A stretch of 64,000 bases of DNA from Erwinia psidii (GTDB taxonomy: Bacteria; Pseudomonadota; Gammaproteobacteria; Enterobacterales; Enterobacteriaceae): NCBI RefSeq assembly GCF_003846135.1, contig NZ_RHHM01000001.1, positions 62,001-126,000 of the forward strand. Reading direction: 5' to 3'. The notes under the pieces were generated by a model that saw only the letters and a program-made list of their open reading frames with translations, searched no databases and was not told the DNA's origin. The translations under genes were made by a program, and so were the position numbers. This document shows positions 22,401 through 31,663 of the stretch, one piece after another (within the stretch, counting starts at the first letter, position 1; each line of letters starts with the position of its first letter).

Positions 22401-22541
22401 CCGCTGGGGATCACCATCGCAGGCGGTCTGGTGATGAGCCAGTTGCTGACGCTCTACACCACGCCGGTGGTCTATCTCTATATGGATAAGCTACGGCGAA
22501 AAACCACCCGCGCATCAGACGGAGTAACAGGTGTTTCGTAA
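19464..22541 (+). CDS. mdtC: Multidrug efflux RND permease subunit MdtC
   Basis: 1025 residues, the E. coli MdtC length. The GTG start at 19464 overlaps the mdtB stop (GTGA) and follows GGGAGGAG. The RND plan is as in MdtB, with the intramembrane acidic pair in [19 protein letters not shown]. MdtC is the drug-binding partner in the MdtBC heterotrimer. Its end overlaps the mdtD start by 11 bp. Confidence 0.97.
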   Translation: MKFFALFIHRPVATLLITVAITLAGILGLRLLPVAPLPQMDFPVIMVSASLPGASPETMASSVATPLERSLGRIAGVTEMTSTSSLGSTRIILMFDYDRDINGAARDVQGAINAAQSLLPSGMPNRPAWRKANPSDAPIMILTLTSDSYSQGELYDYASTQLAQKLAQIDGVGDVSIGGSSLPAVRVALNPQALFNQGVSLDAVRQTIANANQRRPQGMIEDRQQRWQLKTNDELKTAAEYRPLVVHYQNGATVRLEDVASVTDSVQDVRNAGMANAKPAILLMIRKLPEANIIDTVDRIRAEVPTLRTIIPASIHLDVAQDRSPTIRASLAEVEQSLVISVILVVLVVFLFLRSGRATLIPAVAVPVSLIGTFAAMYLLGFSLNNLSLMALTIASGFVVDDAIVVLENISRHVEAGMKPLQASLRGVHEVGFTVLSMSLSLVAVFLPLLLLGGVVGRFFREFALTLSVSIAISLLISVTLTPMMCARLLKTQAHQPSRRRYFDGLFSLIRQGYGRSLHWVLDHSRWALLVFVATIGMTFYLYATVPKTFMPEQDTGRLMGHIQADQSISFQAMRGKLQDFMKIIRDDEAVESVVGFTGGSRTNSGMMFISLNPLKQRSENAQQVISRLRLKLAKESGASLWLQAVQDFRMGGRESNAGYQYTLLSDSLDDLRRWEPKIRQAFAALPELADVNSDRQDKGAEMALTYDRASMARLGIKVSDVNNLLNNAFGQRQISTIYQPLNQYKVVMEIDPRYIQDIGSLALMYVMNSEGKAIPLSSFASWQPANAPISVNHQGLSAASTISFNLPEGVSLSQASEAIDRSMTSLGVPASVRGSFAGTAQLFQKTQNNQLWMILAAIATVYIVLGILYESYVHPLTILSTLPSAGLGALLALELFNAPFSLIALIGILLLIGIVKKNAIMMVDFALEAQRNGQLTARAAIFDASLLRFRPIMMTTLAALFGALPLVLTSGDGAELRQPLGITIAGGLVMSQLLTLYTTPVVYLYMDKLRRKTTRASDGVTGVS

Positions 22542-23967
22542 ATCAGCCCGGACCGGATCGGGAAAAAACCTTTCCTCAACGGTGCGCTGGCCACTGTGGA
22601 TTGTCGCCTTTGGCTTCTTTATGCAGTCGCTGGATACTACCATTGTCAACACCGCCCTGCCGTCAATGGCGGTGAGCCTGGGGGTCAGTCCGCTGCATAT
22701 GCACTCGGTGGTTGTCTCTTATGTGCTGACCGTGGCGGTGATGTTGCCGCTCAGCGGCTGGCTGGCGGACCGCTTTGGCGTGCGGAATATTTTTTTCAGC
22801 GCCCTCCTTCTGTTCAGTGCCGGATCGCTGTTTTGCGTGCAGGCAGCGACGCTGGATCAGCTGATAGCCGCACGCGTGGTGCAGGGCATCGGCGGCGCGA
22901 TGATGGTGCCGGTAGGTCGTCTGACGGTGATGAAACTGGTCCCCCGAGAACAGTATATGGCCGCGATGACGCTGGTCACCCTGCCGGGCCAGACTGGCAC
23001 CCTGCTCGGTCCGGCGCTGGGCGGCGTGCTGGTGCAGTATGCCAGCTGGCACTGGATCTTCCTGATTAATCTGCCGGTTGGGCTGGTCGGTGCGGTCGCC
23101 ACACTGCTGCTGTTGCCCAACCTGAAACTGCCACCACGGCGCTTTGATTTCACCGGTTTTATTCTGCTGGCCACCGGCCTGGCCACGCTGACGCTGGCGC
23201 TCAGCGGTGAGGGTGGTCCGGGGAGATCTCCCCTGTCGCTCTGTCTGCTGATACCAGGCGGCCTGTTTTCCCTGCTGTTTTATCTGCTGTATGCCCGTAA
23301 CAATGATCATGCGCTGTTCAGCCTGGCGTTATTCAGGCACCCGCTCTATGCCACTGGCCTGTTGGGCAGCTTTACCGGGCGAATTGGCAGCGGGATGCTG
23401 CCGTTTATGGCTCCACTATTCCTGCAAATTGGCATGGGTTTTAGCCCGTTTCATGCCGGACTAATGATGATCCCAATGGTGCTGGGCAATATGGGTATGA
23501 AACGTATTGTGGTGCAGATTGTTAACCGCTTCGGTTATCGTAACGTGTTGGTTTTTACCACCGTCGCACTCAGCCTGGTGGTCGTACTGTTCCCGGTGGT
23601 AGCACTGCTGGACTGGAAATGGCTGCTGCCGGGGGTGCTGTTTATGCTGGGCATGGTCAATGCCATCCGTTTCTCGACAATGAACACGCTGACGCTAAAA
23701 TCTCTGCCTGACGATCTGGCCAGTGGCGGTAACAGCCTGCTGTCGATGGTGATGCAACTGTCAATGAGTATCGGCGTCACTCTGGCCGGACTGTTGCTTG
23801 CCACCTTTGGTCAGCTGGGACTGGAGGGGATACCGGGGGTGCGCCAGGCCTTTATTTACAGCTGGCTGTGCATGGCCGTGGTGATTATCCTCCCGGTGCT
23901 GATATTCAGACGCGTCCCGACTGATGTCACTAAAAATGTGGTGCTGACACACCAGAGGAGATCCTGA
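22531..23967 (+). CDS. mdtD: MFS transporter MdtD (DHA2-like)
   Basis: 478 residues (E. coli 471) with a GTG start at 22531 that overlaps the mdtC stop. Major facilitator motifs: [16 protein letters not shown] in helix 1, [12 protein letters not shown] for motif A, and a second-half helix bundle typical of 14-helix DHA2 drug:H+ antiporters. Despite its place in the operon, MdtD is not needed for MdtABC efflux in E. coli, where it has been linked to iron/citrate export. Its TGA overlaps the baeS ATG by one base. Confidence 0.93.
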   Translation: MFRKSARTGSGKNLSSTVRWPLWIVAFGFFMQSLDTTIVNTALPSMAVSLGVSPLHMHSVVVSYVLTVAVMLPLSGWLADRFGVRNIFFSALLLFSAGSLFCVQAATLDQLIAARVVQGIGGAMMVPVGRLTVMKLVPREQYMAAMTLVTLPGQTGTLLGPALGGVLVQYASWHWIFLINLPVGLVGAVATLLLLPNLKLPPRRFDFTGFILLATGLATLTLALSGEGGPGRSPLSLCLLIPGGLFSLLFYLLYARNNDHALFSLALFRHPLYATGLLGSFTGRIGSGMLPFMAPLFLQIGMGFSPFHAGLMMIPMVLGNMGMKRIVVQIVNRFGYRNVLVFTTVALSLVVVLFPVVALLDWKWLLPGVLFMLGMVNAIRFSTMNTLTLKSLPDDLASGGNSLLSMVMQLSMSIGVTLAGLLLATFGQLGLEGIPGVRQAFIYSWLCMAVVIILPVLIFRRVPTDVTKNVVLTHQRRS

Positions 23968-25352
23968 TGTTTGCCCGGTTGCGTATCGGTATCACGGCCA
24001 GACTGTTTATGGCAATTTTTTCCACCTGTATGTTGGTGCTGATTACCATGCACTGGGGGATCCGCCTCAGTTTTGAGCATGGCTTTATCGATTACATCAA
24101 AAAAGGCAACGAGCAGCGGCTGGTGATGCTCAGTGATGCGCTGGCCGATCAGTATGAGCAGCACGGTAACTGGGATTTCCTGCGTAACAATAACCGGCTG
24201 GTGTATCAGATCCTGCATTCGTTGGAACAAAACCCGGACGCCAACATACAGCTTCCGCCACACGGCTGGCGTACCCAGTTCTGGGTAATTGATCAACAAT
24301 ATCATGTGATAATCGGCCCACGTCTGCCAGTACCGCCGGAGGGCAACCGGCGAAATATTACCACCGGCAACGGGCATATTGTTGGCTGGGTGATTGGCTC
24401 TCCGCCGGAGCGCCTGACCCGCAGCGCCGATATCAACTTCGATCGGCAGCAGAAACGTACCAGCTGGATTATTGTCGGTCTGACCATGCTACTGGCGGCG
24501 CTGGTCACCTGGCTGATGTCACGGGGTTTTCTCGCACCGGTAAAACGTCTGGTAGAAGGCACCCATCAGCTGGCGGCCGGTGATTTCAGCAGCCGGGTGG
24601 AGGCCAACAGCCGCGATGAGCTGGGCCTTCTGGCACAGGATTTCAATCGTCTGGCCAGTACGCTTGAGAAAAACGAGAGTATGCGACGCGCATTTATGGC
24701 CGATATATCCCATGAGCTGCGAACGCCGCTGGCGATTTTGCGTGGTGAGCTGGAAGCCATTCAGGATGGCGTGCGCAAACTGACACCGGAATCCATTATC
24801 TCATTGCAGGGCGAAGTGAGTACACTCACCAAACTGGTGGATGACGTACACCAGCTTTCACTTTCCGATGAGGGCGCGCTGGCCTACCGTAAAAGTGATA
24901 TTAACCTGGTACCACTGCTGGAGCTGGTGGTCGCCAACTTCAGCCACCGCTATCAACATCACCATCTGAGCCTGACGCTCAATCTCCCTGCTCAGGCCGT
25001 GCTGTTTGGCGATCCGAACCGCCTGATGCAGCTGTTCACTAATCTGCTGGAAAACAGCCTGCGTTATACCGATGCAGGGGGCGGTCTGGTAATCACGCTG
25101 GACACCGCTGATAACCCGCTTACGCTTCGTTTTGACGATAGCGCACCCGGCATCACCGACGGGCAACGCGGGCAGATTTTCGAGCGTTTTTATCGCGCGG
25201 ACCATTCGCGAAACCGTGCCAGCGGGGGTTCCGGTCTGGGGCTGGCAATCTGTCAGAATATCGTGGAAGCACATGATGGAAATATCAGTGCGGATCACTC
25301 CCCTGCCGGTGGCCTGAGAATTACAGTACACTTACCCTGCCAAAAAAATTAA
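23967..25352 (+). CDS. baeS: Envelope-stress sensor histidine kinase BaeS
   Basis: 461 residues (E. coli 467). Two membrane helices flank a periplasmic sensor region (about 35-165); HAMP, HisKA and HATPase domains follow. The phosphoacceptor His is in [13 protein letters not shown], the N box is [17 protein letters not shown], and the G boxes are DDSAPGI and GGSGLGLAI. It senses spheroplasting, indole, flavonoids or metals in E. coli and phosphorylates BaeR. 38 bp separate it from baeR. Confidence 0.96.
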   Translation: MFARLRIGITARLFMAIFSTCMLVLITMHWGIRLSFEHGFIDYIKKGNEQRLVMLSDALADQYEQHGNWDFLRNNNRLVYQILHSLEQNPDANIQLPPHGWRTQFWVIDQQYHVIIGPRLPVPPEGNRRNITTGNGHIVGWVIGSPPERLTRSADINFDRQQKRTSWIIVGLTMLLAALVTWLMSRGFLAPVKRLVEGTHQLAAGDFSSRVEANSRDELGLLAQDFNRLASTLEKNESMRRAFMADISHELRTPLAILRGELEAIQDGVRKLTPESIISLQGEVSTLTKLVDDVHQLSLSDEGALAYRKSDINLVPLLELVVANFSHRYQHHHLSLTLNLPAQAVLFGDPNRLMQLFTNLLENSLRYTDAGGGLVITLDTADNPLTLRFDDSAPGITDGQRGQIFERFYRADHSRNRASGGSGLGLAICQNIVEAHDGNISADHSPAGGLRITVHLPCQKN

Positions 25353-25390
25353 ATGAGGGATCTTCTCCCTCACGCTGTGTCAGGAGTGAT

Positions 25391-26092
25391 ATGAATTCGC
25401 AACCCCCACTGATCCTGATCGTTGAGGATGAGCCAAAACTCGGCCAGCTGCTGGTGGATTATCTGCAAGCCGCCGGCTACCGCACCCATCATCTGCTACG
25501 CGGTGACGAAGTGCTGACCTGGATGAAACAGACACCGCCAGATCTGTTGCTGCTGGATCTGATGCTACCGGGAATGGACGGTTTGTCGCTGTGCCGCGAA
25601 ATTCGCCGTTTTTCAGACCTGCCGGTGATTATGGTCACCGCCAAAACCGAAGAGATTGATCGCCTGCTGGGGCTGGAAATGGGGGCCGATGATTATGTCT
25701 GTAAACCCTTCAGCCCGCGTGAAGTGGTGGCCCGTGTCAAAACAATCCTGAAACGCTGCCGACATACCCAGGAAGAAGCACAGAAAGTGTCGCTGCTGGT
25801 GGTGGATGAAGGGCGCTTCCAGGCTCGTTGGAATGACGCCGTGCTGGACCTGACCCCTGCTGAATTCCGTCTGCTGAAAACCCTGGCACAGGAACCGGGT
25901 AAAGTGTTCTCAAGAGAGATGCTGCTCAATCACCTGTACGATGATTACCGCGTGGTAACCGATCGCACCATTGACAGCCATATCAAAAACCTGCGTCGTA
26001 AACTGGAGGCGCTGGATGCTGACCAGCCCTTTATCCGCGCGGTATACGGAATGGGCTACCGGTGGGAGGCAGACGTCTGCCGCTTGATCTAG
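25391..26092 (+). CDS. baeR: Response regulator BaeR
   Basis: 233 residues (E. coli 240). Receiver domain with acidic pocket EDE near residues 12-14 and phosphoacceptor Asp56 ([13 protein letters not shown]), then an OmpR-type winged-helix DNA-binding domain ([19 protein letters not shown]). It activates the mdtABCD-baeSR operon and acrD/spy-type targets in E. coli. An RBS-like AGGAGTG precedes the ATG. It ends with a TAG stop codon, which matters for reading the amber codons in the T6SS island. Confidence 0.96.
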   Translation: MNSQPPLILIVEDEPKLGQLLVDYLQAAGYRTHHLLRGDEVLTWMKQTPPDLLLLDLMLPGMDGLSLCREIRRFSDLPVIMVTAKTEEIDRLLGLEMGADDYVCKPFSPREVVARVKTILKRCRHTQEEAQKVSLLVVDEGRFQARWNDAVLDLTPAEFRLLKTLAQEPGKVFSREMLLNHLYDDYRVVTDRTIDSHIKNLRRKLEALDADQPFIRAVYGMGYRWEADVCRLI

Positions 26093-26255
26093 CGCAATTT
26101 ACATTGTTCCCGCCAGCTTCTACAATCCCCGCACATTTTGCAGGGTCGCCCCGGCGATGGTCGGTCTGTTCACTTTTGAGGTGCACAGCTGCCATTACCA
26201 GGGCGGGCCGCACAGCAATATCTGACCTGACATCAGTTAACAACTGGAAATCCTC

Positions 26256-27602
26256 ATGTTCAAACCGGAACTGCTCTCTCCGGCCGGGACGCTGAAAAAT
26301 ATGCGCTATGCCTTTGCTTATGGCGCTGATGCAGTGTACGCCGGTCAGCCACGCTACAGCCTGCGGGTGCGTAATAACGAATTCAACCACCAGAATCTGG
26401 CCACCGGCATCAGCGAAGCTCATGCGCTGGGTAAAAAGTTCTACGTGGTGGTCAATATCGCCCCGCACAACGCCAAGCTGAAAACCTTTATCCGTGATTT
26501 GCAACCCGTGGTGGCGATGGGACCGGATGCGTTAATCATGTCCGATCCTGGTCTGATCATGATGGTGCGGGAGGCGTTTCCACAGATGGATATCCATCTG
26601 TCGGTGCAGGCTAACGCGGTGAACTGGGCGACGGTAAAATTCTGGCAGCAGATGGGACTGACCCGCGTGATCCTCTCCCGCGAGCTGTCGCTGGAGGAGA
26701 TTGAGGAGATCCGCCAGCAGGTGCCGGACATGGAGCTGGAGATTTTTGTCCACGGTGCGCTGTGCATGGCTTATTCCGGCCGCTGCCTGCTCTCCGGGTA
26801 TATCAACAAACGCGATCCGAATCAGGGCACCTGCACCAACGCCTGCCGCTGGGAATATAAGGTGCAGGAAGGGAAACAGGACGAGCTGGGGCAAATTGTG
26901 CATCAGCATCAGCCGATCCCGGTAAAAACCATTGAACCAACGCTGGGCAAAGGCCAGCCAACCGACAGCGTATTTATGATTGAAGAAGCAATGCGGCCGG
27001 GCGAATACATGACCGCCTTTGAGGATGAGCACGGCACCTACATCATGAATTCCAAAGATCTGCGGGCGGTGGCACACGTAGGCCGTCTCAGCGCAATGGG
27101 GGTCCATTCGCTGAAAATTGAAGGGCGCACCAAATCACATTATTACTGCGCCCGCACGGCTCAGGTTTATCGCCGGGCCATCGACGATGCCGCTGCCGGA
27201 AAACCCTTCGATAATACGCTACTGGAGACACTGGAAAGTCTGGCCCATCGCGGTTACACCGAAGGCTTTTTGCGCCGCCACACCCACGACAGCTATCAAA
27301 ACTACCAACAGAGTTTTTCTGCATCCGATCGCCAGCAATTTGTCGGGGAGTTTACCGGTGAGCGTCGCGGCAGCCTGGCACAGGTTGAGGTGAAAAATAA
27401 ATTCAGCACAGGCGACAGTCTGGAGCTGATGACGCCGGCAGGCAATATCACTTTCCAGCTGCAACGGATGGAAAACGCCAAAGCACAGCCCACAGACGTT
27501 GCCCCCGGCAATGGCCATATGGTCTGGATCCCGGTGCCGGAAGAGATCGCACTGACCTTTGCCCTGCTGATGCGTAATTTTCCTGCCAGGGAGGACGAAT
27601 AA
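26256..27602 (+). CDS. yegQ: tRNA 5-hydroxyuridine modification protein YegQ/TrhP (U32 family)
   Basis: 448 residues (E. coli 453). The U32 peptidase signature is visible as EIFVHGALCMAYSGRC, followed by the Cys-rich stretch GTCTNACRWEY; these Cys residues bind an Fe-S cluster in the family. TrhP makes 5-hydroxyuridine at position 34 of several tRNAs from prephenate-derived chemistry, on the path to cmo5U. It stands alone between baeR and cyaR as in E. coli. Confidence 0.95.
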   Translation: MFKPELLSPAGTLKNMRYAFAYGADAVYAGQPRYSLRVRNNEFNHQNLATGISEAHALGKKFYVVVNIAPHNAKLKTFIRDLQPVVAMGPDALIMSDPGLIMMVREAFPQMDIHLSVQANAVNWATVKFWQQMGLTRVILSRELSLEEIEEIRQQVPDMELEIFVHGALCMAYSGRCLLSGYINKRDPNQGTCTNACRWEYKVQEGKQDELGQIVHQHQPIPVKTIEPTLGKGQPTDSVFMIEEAMRPGEYMTAFEDEHGTYIMNSKDLRAVAHVGRLSAMGVHSLKIEGRTKSHYYCARTAQVYRRAIDDAAAGKPFDNTLLETLESLAHRGYTEGFLRRHTHDSYQNYQQSFSASDRQQFVGEFTGERRGSLAQVEVKNKFSTGDSLELMTPAGNITFQLQRMENAKAQPTDVAPGNGHMVWIPVPEEIALTFALLMRNFPAREDE

Positions 27603-27883
27603 CGGCCCGTGCTGTTAAGGCTGTCAGCGCCAGCAGGTGGTGAGATGGTGAAAACGGGTCAGACTGCTGCTGCCATCGTCGCGCGTTGATGCCGCAATGC
27701 TCTGAAGCGTAAAACGAAGCGAATGGGCGCTGAAGCTCGTCACCGGGGTGGTTGGCTGAACGCACGCCGACCGTCTGGCACCGGGCGCATTCGGGCCCGG
27801 CACGGGCTGAGCCAGGCAGCGGTCTTTTATATAAGCCTCCTGACGCTCTTGCCGCGATAAAATAAATGTGCCTGTGCTGGTTA
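27603..27883. other. Intergenic region between yegQ and cyaR
   Basis: About 280 bp after yegQ with no gene, repeat or clear terminator recognised. The following bases hold the CRP site and promoter of the CyaR-like sRNA. Confidence 0.4.
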
Positions 27884-27899
27884 TTGGGATCCGATCACA
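27884..27899 (+). promoter_or_regulatory. CRP half-consensus site of the cyaR promoter (centred at -41.5)
   Basis: The right half is a perfect GATCACA; the left half (TTGGG) is degenerate. The centre (27891.5) is exactly 41.5 bp before the predicted start at 27933, the classic class II position. The -10 hexamer TATGAT is at 27921-27926. No -35 hexamer is visible, as expected for a CRP-dependent promoter. Confidence 0.7.
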
Positions 27900-27932
27900 C
27901 AAGTCGGGCCGTTTACTGGCTATGATGCTCAG

Positions 27933-28017
27933 GCTGAAAACAACATATTCAAAACAGTGTCTTTCCAATCATTTCCTCTGGCCCGCACAGAATCTCTCCT
28001 GACGGGCCATATTTTTT
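27933..28017 (+). ncRNA. cyaR: CyaR-like Hfq-dependent sRNA (RyeE)
   Basis: An 85-nt candidate between yegQ and yegS, the E. coli cyaR location next to yegQ. It begins GCTGAAAA like E. coli CyaR and ends with a GC stem (GGCCCG 27980-27985 with CGGGCC 28003-28008, loop containing GAATCTCTCC) followed by a T6 run, an intrinsic terminator of the same layout. The promoter has TATGAT at -12 to -7 and a CRP site at -41.5. The central unpaired target-pairing region (CATTTCCTC) differs from the E. coli anti-Shine-Dalgarno sequence but is still pyrimidine-rich. In E. coli CyaR represses ompX, luxS, nadE and yqaE under CRP control. Confidence 0.78.
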
Positions 28018-28102
28018 GCACCTTTTTCTTCTCCCTGCTCCGTTTCTTGCTGAATATGCTATAACTGAAACAGTTTTAAGCCCGTTCTGACAGGAAAAAT
28101 GC

Positions 28103-29005
28103 ATGGACAAACATTCGCTTACGCTGGTGATCCTTAACGGTAAAGGTGCAGGTAACGAGGCCCTGCGCGCCGCCATTCAGACCCTGCGTCAGGAAGGTGA
28201 GTCAATTGAGGTGCGCGTCACCTGGGAACACGGTGACGGAGCGCGTTACGTTAAAGAAGCCCTGTCGCTTAATGCCTCCACGGTAGTGGCAGCCGGTGGC
28301 GACGGCACGGTTAATGAGATTGCAACCGCGCTGGTCGGTCTGCCAGACGAACACCGTCCGGTGCTGGGGATCATTCCACTGGGGACAGCCAATGACTTCG
28401 CCACCAGCGCGGGTATTCCGCAGGAAATGGAAAATGCATTGCGGCTGGCCGTTCTCGGCAAAGCCACCTCAGTTGATATCGCCAGAGTTAACCAGCAACG
28501 CTACTTTATCAATATGGCAACTGGCGGTTTTGGTGCACGTATCACCACCGAAACCCCGGAAAAGCTGAAATCTGCACTGGGGGGCGTTTCCTACTTTATT
28601 CATGGTCTGATGCGGGTGGACACGCTGAAAGCCGACAGCTGCACATTACGCGGACCGGATTTCAGCTGGCAGGGCGATGCCCTGGTGATCGGCATTGGTA
28701 ACGGGCGACAGGCCGGCGGCGGCCAGCGCCTCTGTCCACAGGCGCTGATCAATGACGCCAGGCTGGAACTGAGCATTGTCACCTCAAAGGAAGTGCTGCC
28801 AACGTTGCTCAATTCCATTTTTGGCAACGATGATGATAATCCAAACATCATCCGTGCTTCACTGCCGTGGCTGGAAATCACCGCCCCCCATGAGATGACC
28901 TTTAACCTTGACGGCGAGCCTCTCAGCGGTCGGAAGTTTCGTATTGAAGTGATCCCGAATGCACTTTGCTGCCGTCTGCCCCCTTCCTGTGAACTGCTGA
29001 TGTAA
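28103..29005 (+). CDS. yegS: Lipid kinase YegS
   Basis: 300 residues (E. coli 299). Diacylglycerol-kinase catalytic fold: the nucleotide-binding [13 protein letters not shown] and the downstream GTANDFA motif are seen, with LDGEPL near the C terminus. E. coli YegS phosphorylates phosphatidylglycerol in vitro; the physiological substrate is unclear. AGGAAAA lies before the ATG. Confidence 0.95.
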   Translation: MDKHSLTLVILNGKGAGNEALRAAIQTLRQEGESIEVRVTWEHGDGARYVKEALSLNASTVVAAGGDGTVNEIATALVGLPDEHRPVLGIIPLGTANDFATSAGIPQEMENALRLAVLGKATSVDIARVNQQRYFINMATGGFGARITTETPEKLKSALGGVSYFIHGLMRVDTLKADSCTLRGPDFSWQGDALVIGIGNGRQAGGGQRLCPQALINDARLELSIVTSKEVLPTLLNSIFGNDDDNPNIIRASLPWLEITAPHEMTFNLDGEPLSGRKFRIEVIPNALCCRLPPSCELLM

Positions 29006-29029
29006 CGGCTGTCATTGTCTGTTTTCCGT

Positions 29030-29069
29030 TGAAGGTATGACAACCTTCGTTGCCGTGGTCATACCTTCA
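29030..29069. terminator. Inverted repeat downstream of yegS
   Basis: TGAAGGTATGAC and GTCATACCTTCA form a perfect 12-bp stem with a 16-nt loop, 25 bp after the yegS stop. No T-run follows, so it may be an mRNA 3' stabiliser or weak terminator. Confidence 0.5.
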
Positions 29070-29306
29070 GCCTCAGGCTCTCCGCCGTGTTTCTGAAGCC
29101 GTGGAGACAGCAATGCCAGCCGTCAGCGATGTTGCCTTAACCGGCGATAAACCGCATGGTCTGGTCTCTTCTGGCATTAAAATTCAGCCGTAATCACCGC
29201 CACAGGCCATCAATTTCCCGGCATGTATTTACATTTTGAAAACAAAACAATCACACAAAGTTATCTTTTCTGCGATAAATTAATCAGGATCTTTCATCAG
29301 TACCAC

Positions 29307-29337
29307 GGGTTAATGAGGCGATATTTAACCCTTTTTT
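29307..29337 (+). terminator. Intrinsic terminator without an assigned gene
   Basis: GGGTTAA (29307-29313) pairs with TTAACCC (29325-29331) around an 11-nt loop and is followed by six T. No protein gene ends nearby on the plus strand other than yegS 300 bp away. It may end a small RNA or a long yegS 3' tail. Confidence 0.6.
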
Positions 29338-29495
29338 ATCTTCACGGTTGATGTGCACAGACGCCTTTGCCGGTTCATTTGCCTTTTTATCCCGCGTCGC
29401 ACGGGCATCGCGCCGCGTAACCGCATCCCGGCAATAAGAACGGTAACAGGCTGCCAGTTGGCGGTCGGAAGATGATGGGTGACAGGCTGGAAAAG

Positions 29496-29521
29496 GCGGC
29501 GGTGAAGGGCTTCACCGCCGC
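29496..29521. repeat. GC-rich perfect hairpin
   Basis: GCGGCGGTGAA and TTCACCGCCGC form an 11-bp perfect stem with a GGGC loop. It stands alone in noncoding DNA 280 bp before the P450 gene; function unknown. Confidence 0.55.
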
Positions 29522-29802
29522 GATATGGCGTCTTTGCTCCAGGCGTGAAACGGTCATTTCAGTACCATTATCTGGCCGCTGGACAGGCGACAACAGATTT
29601 CCATGCCGCGCCCCGGAACCTTTCAACTTCGTGGTAACACATACAACCGTTGGATAACCGGATAAGCGCCGCCGTAAGCCAGCGCCTGCTGGCATGACAT
29701 GACGGGACGGCTGACAGCATCCACTCTCAGCAAAGTGGATACCCTGTCGCCCTGTCCACGTTCCGGCGCGCCTTAGTTACAAATTCATTCAGAGGTAAGA
29801 AT

Positions 29803-30993
29803 ATGCAGCTTCATGAACTTATGAATCCCGACTATTTAGATAATCCTTCTCTTCTTTACCGAAAACTCCATGAGCATGGCCCGCTGATCGATGCCGGGAA
29901 AAACATTATTATCAGCGGCAGCCACGCTGTCGTGGAGGCGCTGTTAAACAACCGGCAGATCGGTAAAAATTATATGGATAGCATCAGACTGCGTTTTGGC
30001 AACGATGTCGCAGATCTGCCGGTGTTTCAGGGTATGAGCAAAATGTTCCTCGTTCTCAATCCCCCTGAACATGCCCGTCTGAGGGGACTGGTGATGAAAT
30101 CCTTCAGCACCAAAGAAATTCAGCCGCTCAGGGAGATGGCTCTGACGGTAGCAAATGATCTGATCGATGCCATGGCGGGTCGCCAGCGCTGGGATTTGGC
30201 CCGCGAATTTGCGTTTCCTCTTCCGGTACGCATCATCTGCCGGATGCTGGATGTCCCGGAGGCGGACGCCGCGGGGCTTGGCGAGGCGGCCTCCGCGCTG
30301 GTCAAGACTTTCGATCCGCAGATAAGCGAAGAAGACCTGATGAAAGCAGGTCAGGCATTTGCCAGGCTGGAAGCGTATTTCAGCGCGCTGATTCTGTCGC
30401 GCCAGGGCAGCACCGCCAGCGATCTTGTATCGCTTTTTGTCAACAGCGGCAACGATGGTGACAGGCTGCAACACGATGAAATTATCTCCAATGTCATTTT
30501 GCTGTTTATCGCCGGACACGAAACCACCTCAAACATGCTGTGCAACACCGTGCTGGCACTGCATGACAACCCTGAACAACTGGCGTTGCTAAAGCAGGAC
30601 CACGCTCTGGTCCCGGCCGCTGTAGCAGAGTGCCTTCGCTACGACAGTTCCGTCCAGATGCTGTACCGTACCGCGCTGGACGATATTGAGCTACAGGGAC
30701 AGGTTATTCCCCGCGGAACCACCCTTTTTCTCAGTCTGGGCGCGGCTAATCACGACCCGGCCGTGTTCTCATCTCCCGACACACTGAATATCCGACGCCG
30801 GGAAGGACGCAGCCTGTCTTTCGGTGGCGGCATACACCATTGTATGGGCTACCGGCTGGCGCTGGCAGAACTGGAGGTCGCTCTGGAGATATTGCTGAAA
30901 CGCCTGCCGGACATGCAGCCGGTGAAAGCAGACATTGAGCGTAACCGCAGGGCGAATCTGCGCGGCGTCAACGCCCTACCGATCACCTGCTGA
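29803..30993 (+). CDS. Soluble bacterial cytochrome P450
   Basis: 396 residues, a normal length for a class I bacterial P450. The I-helix oxygen-binding motif is IAGHETTSN, the K-helix ExxR is ECLR, and the heme-ligand loop FGGGIHHCMG places the thiolate at Cys347. It has no membrane anchor, so it is cytoplasmic. No ferredoxin or ferredoxin reductase gene is adjacent, so the redox partner must lie elsewhere. AGAGGTAAG precedes the ATG. Substrate unknown. P450s are uncommon in Enterobacterales, and its setting between two long noncoding stretches suggests acquisition. Confidence 0.95.
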   Translation: MQLHELMNPDYLDNPSLLYRKLHEHGPLIDAGKNIIISGSHAVVEALLNNRQIGKNYMDSIRLRFGNDVADLPVFQGMSKMFLVLNPPEHARLRGLVMKSFSTKEIQPLREMALTVANDLIDAMAGRQRWDLAREFAFPLPVRIICRMLDVPEADAAGLGEAASALVKTFDPQISEEDLMKAGQAFARLEAYFSALILSRQGSTASDLVSLFVNSGNDGDRLQHDEIISNVILLFIAGHETTSNMLCNTVLALHDNPEQLALLKQDHALVPAAVAECLRYDSSVQMLYRTALDDIELQGQVIPRGTTLFLSLGAANHDPAVFSSPDTLNIRRREGRSLSFGGGIHHCMGYRLALAELEVALEILLKRLPDMQPVKADIERNRRANLRGVNALPITC

Positions 30994-31030
30994 AATATCA
31001 GATTACTGCTTACACAGCGCGAAAAACAGA

Positions 31031-31055
31031 TAGCGGATGTCAGTGACGTCCGCTA
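31031..31055. terminator. Hairpin downstream of the P450 gene
   Basis: TAGCGGATGTC and GACGTCCGCTA pair over 11 positions with one wobble around a 3-nt loop, 38 bp after the P450 stop. No T-run, so terminator function is uncertain. Confidence 0.45.
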
Positions 31056-31625
31056 CCTGTCGGCCGAACCGCTACGGATTAAACCGTCACCGAATACCCG
31101 CCGCTGTGAGCCACACTGCCTGTGGTGCCACGGAACCATCACTGCGAACACACCCTATGGCTTAATGCCTATGCTCAGTGCAGTTTTTGGGCATGATACG
31201 TTATGTCGACCGCCGGCTGCCTTTGGCCTCCTGCTGACGATGACAGAAACCGCAAAGCATCTCATCTGCTGTCAGTCGTCCCGGCTAAACAACAGAGAGG
31301 CAAAGCCAAGCCATCGTCGAATCGGGTATTTCCTGCGCGGGTCGTGGGCAGGCGCAACGCATTGTCGCCGCGCGCTCCATGGGACAACAGGCATCCCGTC
31401 CCCGCGGCCACCTAAACAGACATGGAAAATGGCGTTGACTGCCATGGCAGAAAACCCGTTCTGTTATATTCTCTGCTTCGTTATGACTTGCGAAACGCAG
31501 CATGTGGACAAAATACCGGGTGTTCAAACCACACAAGTTATGGCTTACTGACGGTTATGAAAACTATTGAGGATTTCATTATTTATCTGCCACACGGAAT
31601 ACAACAGGATGCGTATTTTTAACCG

Positions 31626-31645
31626 TTATTTGTTTTAACAAATAA
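31626..31645. promoter_or_regulatory. AT-rich perfect inverted repeat before the deacetylase gene
   Basis: TTATTTGTT and AACAAATAA are perfect 9-bp arms with a 2-bp spacer, ending only a few bases before the AAAAGGAAG ribosome site. It could be an operator or a 5' RNA hairpin controlling translation. Confidence 0.4.
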
Positions 31646-31663
31646 TCAAAAGGAAGACCTGTC

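Larger units (their letters stand above)
29006..29802. other. Gene-poor region between yegS and the P450 gene
   Basis: About 800 bp without a convincing coding region. It holds three separate secondary-structure signals listed on their own: a 12-bp inverted repeat just after yegS, a terminator with T6 run at 29307, and an 11-bp GC-rich hairpin at 29496. Short open frames here lack ribosome sites and recognisable content. Confidence 0.5.
30994..31663. other. Intergenic region between the P450 and deacetylase genes
   Basis: About 670 bp. A hairpin right after the P450 gene (31031-31055, 11-bp arms with one wobble, loop AGT) may end that transcript. Another palindrome lies just before the deacetylase ribosome site. 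Open frames in between do not look like known proteins and have no ribosome site. Confidence 0.45.

Noticed and set aside
22663-23310. 215-codon minus-strand ORF opposite mdtD
   Set aside because: Low-complexity Gln/Arg-rich translation typical of antisense to a membrane-protein gene.
31165-31551. 128-codon ORF between the P450 and deacetylase genes
   Set aside because: No ribosome site and no protein-like features; most likely noncoding or an unrecognisable remnant.
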